DNA of 64,000 nt, taken from NCBI RefSeq assembly GCF_000422965.1, contig NZ_AUHB01000015.1, forward strand, positions 84,118 to 148,117, given 5' to 3'. Shown here piece by piece: positions 58,982 through 64,000 of the stretch. A program made the translations under genes and the position numbers. Under the pieces are notes generated by a model that saw only the letters and a list, made by a program, of their open reading frames with translations, was not told the DNA's origin and searched no databases. How positions within the stretch are numbered: the first letter of the stretch is position 1; each line of letters begins with the position of its first letter. Source of the DNA: Pleomorphomonas oryzae DSM 16300. Lineage in GTDB: Bacteria; Pseudomonadota; Alphaproteobacteria; Rhizobiales; Pleomorphomonadaceae.

Positions 58982-59010
58982 CACCAAGTCCGGCAGCTCC
59001 GGACTTGGTG
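58982..59010. terminator. 12-bp perfect hairpin between convergent ubiH-like gene and mltG
   Basis: CACCAAGTCCGG (58982-58993) and CCGGACTTGGTG (58999-59010) with a CAGCT loop. No T-run follows, so it may be a bidirectional terminator of weaker type or an mRNA end-protecting structure. Confidence 0.45.
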
Positions 59011-59017
59011 GATTCGG

Positions 59018-60322
59018 CTATTCCGGCTTCGGCTGGGGCAGAATCGGCTGCTTGGGGTCGCGCGGGGCTTCGCCATCCAACAGGTCGTTGGGATCGGCAG
59101 GCTTGGCGTTGGTGGGCGATGGCGTATCGCTTTCAGCGTCGGGCGGTAGATCGACGGCATCAGGATCCTTGGTATCGACATCCACCTTGCCGGCTGCGGC
59201 CTTCTCACGCTCTACCTTGCGCCACTTGGCAACATTGCGGTTATGGTCGGCCAGGCTGGCCGCGAAGATATGGCCGCCGGTACCGTCGGCGACGAAGTAG
59301 ACATCCTTGGTGTTGGACGGATTGGCTACCGCCTCGAGCGCGGCGCGGCCGGGGTTGGCGATCGGCCCCGGCGGAAGGCCGTTGATGTGATAGGTGTTGT
59401 AAGGCGTCTGCTTGTCGATGTCGGTGCGGGTGATCGGCCGGCCAAGCGTTCCGGCACCGCCGACGAGACCATAGATGATCGTCGGATCGGATTGCAGGCG
59501 CATGTTGTGCGCAAGCCGATTGAGGAACACCGAGGCGACATGCGGCCGCTCGTCGGCCTTGCCCGTTTCCTTTTCGACGATCGAGGCCAGCGTCACCAGT
59601 TCCTTGGGGTCGGAGAAGGGGAGGTCGCGACTGCGTCCGGCCCAGATCTCATCCAGCACCTTGGCATGGGCCGTCTTCATCTGCTCGATGATCTGGCTGC
59701 GGGAGGCGCCACGGGTGAAGCTGTAGGTCTCCGGTAGCAGGGTGCCCTCGGCGGGCACTGTTGGAACCGGGCCGGTGAGGAATTCGCTGTCTTTGAGACG
59801 ATCGACGATCTGCTGCGAGGTGAGGCCTTCGGGGAAGGTGATCTGATGCATGATCGCCTTGCCAGACACCAGCATGTTCATCACGCCACGCATGCTGATG
59901 CCGGCCGGGAACGCGTATTCGCCAGCCTTGAGGCGACCCTGCTGCTGATAGGCACGCACGCCGCCAACGAAAATATAATGGCCCAGCATGTCATAGGGGG
60001 TCTCGATGACCCCTTCGGTCTCCAGGATGTCGGCGATACGGACGAGACCGGAATCGGCAGGTATGACCACGACCTTTTCCTGGGTCAGCGGGCCGGGCTT
60101 TTCGAATTCGCGCTTGCCCCAGTAGAGTACGACGCCAGCGGCGAGCACACCGAGCAATAGCAGCGTCACCAAGGCGTTCATCACCACGACGATCGGGTTA
60201 CGGGCCCGGCGCGATCGCGGCAAGGGCGGCGCCTGCTCGGGTGCCAGGGCCTCGCGCGGGCTCTTCGGGTTGAGCCTCGTCTTCCCGTCGGTGGTGTCGG
60301 TTGCGTCCTGCCTGTCGTCCAT
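59018..60322 (-). CDS. mltG: Endolytic murein transglycosylase MltG
   Basis: A 434-aa inner-membrane protein cutting nascent glycan strands. A Pro-rich cytoplasmic N-terminus is followed by a membrane segment (VTLLLLGVLAAGVVLYWG, about 50-67) and the YceG/LysM-like catalytic domain with the catalytic Glu in LASIVEKETG and PTIIYG and LPPGPIANPG conserved. The C-terminal 60 residues are Asp/Pro-rich and not conserved. I start at MDDRQDATD (60322); upstream ATG 60340 is possible. It follows fabF on the same strand, with a terminator between. Confidence 0.92.
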   Translation of the reverse strand: MDDRQDATDTTDGKTRLNPKSPREALAPEQAPPLPRSRRARNPIVVVMNALVTLLLLGVLAAGVVLYWGKREFEKPGPLTQEKVVVIPADSGLVRIADILETEGVIETPYDMLGHYIFVGGVRAYQQQGRLKAGEYAFPAGISMRGVMNMLVSGKAIMHQITFPEGLTSQQIVDRLKDSEFLTGPVPTVPAEGTLLPETYSFTRGASRSQIIEQMKTAHAKVLDEIWAGRSRDLPFSDPKELVTLASIVEKETGKADERPHVASVFLNRLAHNMRLQSDPTIIYGLVGGAGTLGRPITRTDIDKQTPYNTYHINGLPPGPIANPGRAALEAVANPSNTKDVYFVADGTGGHIFAASLADHNRNVAKWRKVEREKAAAGKVDVDTKDPDAVDLPPDAESDTPSPTNAKPADPNDLLDGEAPRDPKQPILPQPKPE

Positions 60323-60678
60323 GGGGCTTGATCTCTTCATGGGGCGCGGTCCGTCACTTCCGCCCATGATTGTGGCAGCAGCACGGAACGGTGGCCGTCA
60401 AGGCGCGCATGCCCAGGGGCAAAGCACCGTTCCGGCCCGTTCGGGCGAGTCTCCAGGCAACACACCGCTTCCAACCTTGGCAAGCGTCGCTTTGGTGATT
60501 GCCACAGCTTTCGGGATTCGAATCAAAATGGCCCGCCAGAGCTTTGGGTCCGGCGGGCCACTTTTCTTACCTCAGTCGCCGGCGGACCTCCGGCCCTTGG
60601 CTCTCGCTTCGCGGGCGCCGCTTGGCGCCGGAAGCCGCGAGGCGGCTTCGGTTTACTCTTGTCTCGACTGACCGACGA
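60323..60678. other. Intergenic region between fabF and mltG
   Basis: About 355 bp without a gene. It contains a strong hairpin at 60530-60559 with short T-runs on both sides and a second GC-rich stem-loop area at 60600-60655 (CCGCGAGGCGGCTTCGG). An ORF on the plus strand here is not gene-like. Confidence 0.55.
60524..60559 (-). terminator. Probable fabF terminator
   Basis: GGCCCGCC (60530-60537) and GGCGGGCC (60552-60559) form an 8-bp GC stem; reading on the minus strand it is followed by ATTTTGATT. It lies 120 bp past the fabF stop. Confidence 0.65.
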
Positions 60679-61941
60679 TCAGCCTTCGAAAGCCTTGACG
60701 ATCAGAGAGGCGTTGGTACCGCCGAAGCCGAAGGAGTTGGACAGCGCGTAGCGCAGCTTCTTTTCCTTGGCCTTGTGCGGGACCAGATCGATCGGCGTCT
60801 CGACGTTGGGATTGTCGAGATTGATGGTCGGCGGCAGAATGCTGTCACGCACCGCAAGCGTGGTGTAGATCGCCTCGATGGCGCCGGCGGCTCCCAGAAG
60901 ATGGCCCGTCATCGACTTGGTTGAAGACATGGCAAGGTTCTTGGCAGCGTCGCCGAACAGACGCTCGACAGCGCCCACCTCGATGCCGTCGGCCATGGTC
61001 GACGTCCCGTGGGCGTTGACGTAGCCGATCTCGTCGGGCGAGATCTTGGCGTGGCGCAGGGCGGCCTTCATGCAGCGGTAGGCGCCGTCACCGTCTTCGG
61101 ATGGGGCGGTGATGTGATAGGCGTCGCCCGACATGCCGTAGCCGACGATCTCGCCATAGATGGTGGCGCCGCGCTTCTTGGCATGTTCCAGCTCTTCGAC
61201 AACGACGATGCCGGCGCCTTCGCCCATGACGAAGCCGTCGCGGTCGCGGTCATAGGGGCGCGAGCCCTGTTCCGGACGATCGTTGAAGGCAAAGCAGAGC
61301 GCCTTCATCGACGCGAAGCCGGCGAGCGACAGGCGGCAGATCGGGCTTTCCGCGCCGCCGGCGATCATCACGTCCGCCTCGTCGTTGGCGATCAGCCGCG
61401 CCGCGTCGCCGATGGCATGCGAGCCGGTCGAACAGGCGGTGACCACCGACGAGTTCGGACCCTTGTAGCCATGGGCGATGGAGATGTAGCCGGCAGTCAG
61501 GTTGATCAGGCGGCCGGGGATAAAGAAGGGCGAAACACGGCGCGGGCCCTTGTCGCGCAGCGTGTAGCCAGCTTCGACGATGCCGTTGATGCCGCCGATA
61601 CCCGAGCCGACCAGCACGCCGGAGCGCGCCTGATCTTCGTATTCGGTCGGTTGCCAGCCGCTGTCTTCGACCGCCTGACGGGCAGCCTCCATCGAGAAGA
61701 TGATGAAATCGTCGACCTTGCGCTGGTCCTTGGGATCCATCGCATGGTCGGGGTTGAAGGTGCCGTTCGTGCCGTCGCCGCGCGGAATGATACCGGCGAT
61801 CTGACAGGCGATATCATCGACGGGAATGGACTCGATGCGGCGAATGCCGCTCTTGCCAGCCTTGATAGCGGCCCAGTTCTGCTCGACACCGCAGCCGAGC
61901 GGCGTGACCATGCCGAGACCGGTGATGACGACTCGTCTCAT
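60679..61941 (-). CDS. fabF: 3-oxoacyl-[acyl-carrier-protein] synthase II
   Basis: A 420-aa condensing enzyme extending fatty acyl-ACP with malonyl-ACP. Catalytic Cys in VTACSTGSHAIG, His residues in NAHGTSTMADG and SMTGHLLGAAGA, and a C-terminal SNSFGFGGTNASLI. The start ATG at 61941 begins MRRVVITGLG; the ORF runs 56 codons upstream over non-conserved sequence. It follows acpP on the same strand. Confidence 0.96.
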   Translation of the reverse strand: MRRVVITGLGMVTPLGCGVEQNWAAIKAGKSGIRRIESIPVDDIACQIAGIIPRGDGTNGTFNPDHAMDPKDQRKVDDFIIFSMEAARQAVEDSGWQPTEYEDQARSGVLVGSGIGGINGIVEAGYTLRDKGPRRVSPFFIPGRLINLTAGYISIAHGYKGPNSSVVTACSTGSHAIGDAARLIANDEADVMIAGGAESPICRLSLAGFASMKALCFAFNDRPEQGSRPYDRDRDGFVMGEGAGIVVVEELEHAKKRGATIYGEIVGYGMSGDAYHITAPSEDGDGAYRCMKAALRHAKISPDEIGYVNAHGTSTMADGIEVGAVERLFGDAAKNLAMSSTKSMTGHLLGAAGAIEAIYTTLAVRDSILPPTINLDNPNVETPIDLVPHKAKEKKLRYALSNSFGFGGTNASLIVKAFEG

Positions 61942-62161
61942 TGGACGAGAGCCTCCCTGTTGGTCGTCTCCGTCGGGTCCGTCGCCATGGTGAGGACACG
62001 CGCAACGGGACGCAATTGACGGAGCAGAGGAACCGCTCAGCGAACTGCGGACGACTGAAACATCGTCGATAGCCAGCTTACTTCGGTCCCAAGACGCGTT
62101 GATAAGCAAAGGAAGCAGCCCCTCAGGGAGGAACTGCTTCTCTGCCGAACGCGTCTGGAAA

Positions 62162-62398
62162 TCAGGCCGTCGCCTTCTCGAGGAACTTGACGGCGTCGCC
62201 GACCGTCAGGATCGTCTCGGCGGCATCGTCGGGAATCTCGACGCCAAAGGCTTCTTCGAAGGCCATGACCAGTTCGACGGTGTCGAGCGAGTCGGCACCC
62301 AGGTCTTCGATGAAGGAGGCTTCGAGAACCACCTTGTCGGCGTCAACGCCGAGATGGTCGATAACGATATTCTTCACCTTTTCAGCGACTTCGCTCAT
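62162..62398 (-). CDS. acpP: Acyl carrier protein
   Basis: A 78-aa acidic carrier. The phosphopantetheine Ser is in [16 protein letters not shown]. Starts MSEVAEKVK at 62398; ATG at 62404 is in frame two codons earlier. It lies between fabG and fabF in the usual fabG-acpP-fabF order. Confidence 0.96.
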   Translation of the reverse strand: MSEVAEKVKNIVIDHLGVDADKVVLEASFIEDLGADSLDTVELVMAFEEAFGVEIPDDAAETILTVGDAVKFLEKATA

Positions 62399-62800
62399 GT
62401 TCACGGATCCTTATCAGTCCAAATCCAATGCCGAACGGGACGTCGGCCACTCGCCGCCTGCCTCGCCTGAAGCGATGCCGTAGCGGCGAAGACCGGCTAC
62501 CGAAGCTGTCGAGCATGCCAGTGCCTGATGACACCGCCCCCAAGTTGGTCCGATCGCCCGCCCCCGGGGTCGAACAAGTCCGAACCCTTCGGAAATCGTG
62601 GCGATCTCAGCCAATGCTCGTGCTCACGACCTTCGGGCGGGTCCTTGAACAGGTTCCCGATCAGATCGCGGGCTTGGTAACACACTTCGCCCCAGATGAC
62701 TAGCGGCCCTTCACGAAACCGCCGATGATCGCGAACGGTTCTTTTACCATTCGCGAAACCCTAAAAACTGGGCTGGGCTGGCAGGCGCCAGCGCGGCCCG
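62399..62800. other. acpP leader and fabG-acpP gap
   Basis: About 400 bp without a gene, holding the acpP promoter. Near the fabG end there is a hairpin: TCGCGAACGG (62729-62738) with CCATTCGCGA (62747-62756), one G-U pair, and no T-run, so it may be a weak terminator or mRNA processing structure. No other signal was recognised. Confidence 0.5.
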
Positions 62801-63538
62801 TCAGATCATCGCCATGCCGCCATTGACGTGCAGCGTCTGGCCGGTGACGTAGGCGGCCTCACGGCTCGCAAGATAGACACAGGCTGCGGCGATCTCTTCG
62901 GAGGTGCCGAGGCGACCCATCGGCACGGCGGCCAGAGTGCCTTCCTTCTGCTTGTCGTTGAGGGCGTCGGTCATCGGCGTTTCGATGAAGCCCGGCGCCA
63001 CGCAGTTGGCGGTGATGCCGCGAGTCGCCACCTCGGCGGCCAGCGCCTTGGTCATGCCGATCATGCCGGCCTTGGCAGCGGCATAGTTGCCCTGGCCGGG
63101 ATTGCCGGTGACGCCGACGATCGAGGTGATGCCGATGATGCGACCGAAGCGGCGCTTCATCATACCCTTGACGGCGGCGCGGGAGAGGCGAAAGCCGGAG
63201 GTTAGGTCGACCTCGATGACCTGGTCCCAATCCTCGTCCTTCATGCGCATGAACAGGCCGTCACGGGTGATGCCGGCATTGTTGATGAGAATGTCGACCT
63301 GACCGAGGGCGGTCTCGGCCTCAGTGAACAGGCGGTCGACGTCAGCTCTGTCGGAGAGGTTGGCCGTCACGATATGGGTGCGCTCGCCCAGCCGGCCGGC
63401 CAGCTCTTCAAGCGGCGCGAGACGGGTGCCGGAAAGGGCAACCTTGGCGCCCTGCGCGTGCAGTGCGGTGGCGATGGCCCCGCCGATGCCGCCGGAGGCC
63501 CCGGTCACCAACGCCGTCATTCCAGTCAAGTCGAACAT
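62801..63538 (-). CDS. fabG: 3-oxoacyl-[acyl-carrier-protein] reductase
   Basis: A 245-aa NADPH-dependent SDR. Nucleotide motif VTGASGGIGGAIATAL, NNAGITRDGLFMRM, catalytic Tyr/Lys in YAAAKAGMIG with Ser in ITSIVG, and C-terminal VTGQTLHVNGGMAMI. The start is the ATG at 63538 (MFDLTGM); the ORF extends 37 codons further without conserved sequence. fabD, normally upstream, is not in the window; an IS end begins 137 bp before fabG. Confidence 0.95.
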   Translation of the reverse strand: MFDLTGMTALVTGASGGIGGAIATALHAQGAKVALSGTRLAPLEELAGRLGERTHIVTANLSDRADVDRLFTEAETALGQVDILINNAGITRDGLFMRMKDEDWDQVIEVDLTSGFRLSRAAVKGMMKRRFGRIIGITSIVGVTGNPGQGNYAAAKAGMIGMTKALAAEVATRGITANCVAPGFIETPMTDALNDKQKEGTLAAVPMGRLGTSEEIAAACVYLASREAAYVTGQTLHVNGGMAMI

Positions 63539-63668
63539 GGTTTTCCACCTCGTTCTTGCGGCCGGCCGGATGCTGCCGGCGCCTTGCTCGACGGCCTGAC
63601 ACCACGTCGGCCGCGCCGAGTCAAGCGGTAACGGCTGGTTTTCCCGCATTTGCCAGTATCTTCCTGGC

Positions 63669-63674
63669 TCTAGC
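63669..63674. mobile_element. Probable IS481-family target site (left end)
   Basis: TCTAGC (63669-63674) directly precedes TGTGAGC. Members of the IS481 family are known to prefer NCTAGN targets and duplicate them. The transposase gene 84 bp further supports this as the left boundary. The right end is outside the window, so the duplication cannot be checked. Confidence 0.55.
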
Positions 63675-64000
63675 TGTGAGCTTTCAGGAGGTTGTCCATT
63701 CGGAGCGGATTTTGGAGACTGGAGTTACCACACCTCAGTTTTCCAGGATCGCCCCGAATGAACATCCACAAGAATGCCCGCCTGACGCCGTTGCGTCGAG
63801 AGGAAATGGCCGTCGCGGTGATCGAAGGCCGTCTGTCGAAGGCGGAAGCGGCCCGCCGTTATGGCGTTTGCGTGAAGAGTGTGTCGCGTTGGGTTGAGCG
63901 CTTTCGTGTCGAAGGATCGGTCGGAATGGTCGATCGTTCGTCTCGTCCAAAGACCAGCCCCAGGCAACTCGCGACGGACGTGTGCGTCCGGATTGCGGCT
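63675..64000 (+). mobile_element. IS481-family insertion sequence, left part only
   Basis: Begins with TGTGAGC after a CTAG-centred target site and contains the start of an IS481-type transposase at 63758. It continues past the window, so the terminal inverted repeat and length are not visible. It lies upstream of fabG and on the opposite strand. Confidence 0.65.
63758..64000 (+). CDS. IS481-family transposase, N-terminal 81 residues
   Basis: An open frame of 81 codons running off the window. It has an N-terminal helix-turn-helix typical of IS481 transposases (MAVAVIEGRLSKAEAARR, YGVCVKSVSRWVERFR, then GMVDRSSRPKTSPRQL). The DDE catalytic core would be outside the window. The ATG at 63758 has no strong ribosome binding site. 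Confidence 0.85.
   Translation, partial: MNIHKNARLTPLRREEMAVAVIEGRLSKAEAARRYGVCVKSVSRWVERFRVEGSVGMVDRSSRPKTSPRQLATDVCVRIAA

Noticed and set aside
60270..60671. 133-codon plus-strand ORF between mltG and fabF
   Set aside because: Composition is not coding-like and it spans a terminator hairpin.

Overview
The window is 64 kb of GC-rich chromosome from an alphaproteobacterium of the Rhizobiales (Hyphomicrobiales) type. The evidence is gene content and order: ntrBC and ntrYX, an LdtR-type regulator next to an L,D-transpeptidase, pdhA-pdhB-pdhC-lpdA with a lipoyl domain on E1 beta, then lipA, coq10, cinA, ispDF and dusB-ntrBC, plus DUF6163, DUF6898, DUF2842 and DUF930 proteins. Intergenic palindromes of the AAAGTGG-RAAC-YGGTTTT type, common in this order, also occur. 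I cannot name the genus; a Pleomorphomonas-like lineage is only a guess. Nearly all the sequence is chromosomal housekeeping. Accessory material is limited to a few operons and one IS end.

Layout: (1) 1-6 kb: end of a tRNA, a LacI regulator with two matching operators, an EIIA-HPr-EI fusion and a glucose-type EIICB, together a self-contained sugar PTS. (2) 6-9.4 kb: two FAD oxidoreductases and a DUF1667 protein, a probable glycerol-3-phosphate dehydrogenase-like operon behind phased CGAAN repeats. (3) 9.4-13.1 kb: exopolysaccharide genes (initiating sugar transferase, outer-membrane export lipoprotein, chain-length regulator with a degenerate kinase domain). (4) 13.1-22.1 kb: DUF2842, metY, hemB, DUF6163, ldtR, a probable CCUCC-hairpin small RNA, an L,D-transpeptidase, DUF6898, a nucleotidyltransferase-like protein and glyA. 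(5) 22.2-29.1 kb: FIST-domain chemoreceptor, pbpC, a cation diffusion facilitator, kdsD.

(6) 29.2-40.1 kb: ntrYX, DUF930, ftsB, the pyruvate dehydrogenase genes and a small GlsB-type membrane protein. (7) 40.2-46.1 kb: an insertion relative to the order I expect, holding a soluble receptor with reversed domain order, an AroE-like dehydrogenase and a three-gene cassette (coiled-coil protein, DUF6384 membrane protein, coiled-coil protein with a Gly-rich tail). (8) 46.1-56.5 kb: lipA, coq10, LysE, a second GlsB protein, an aldo/keto reductase with divergent LysR regulator, cinA, ispDF, dusB, ntrBC. (9) 56.5-64 kb: a 54-aa ORF, LysR, a UbiH-like monooxygenase, mltG, fabF, acpP, fabG, and the left end of an IS481-family element whose transposase runs off the window.

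The best candidate for an undescribed system is the three-gene cassette at 42.5-46.05 kb. The best-supported unannotated element is the three-hairpin small RNA at about 18.22-18.33 kb.
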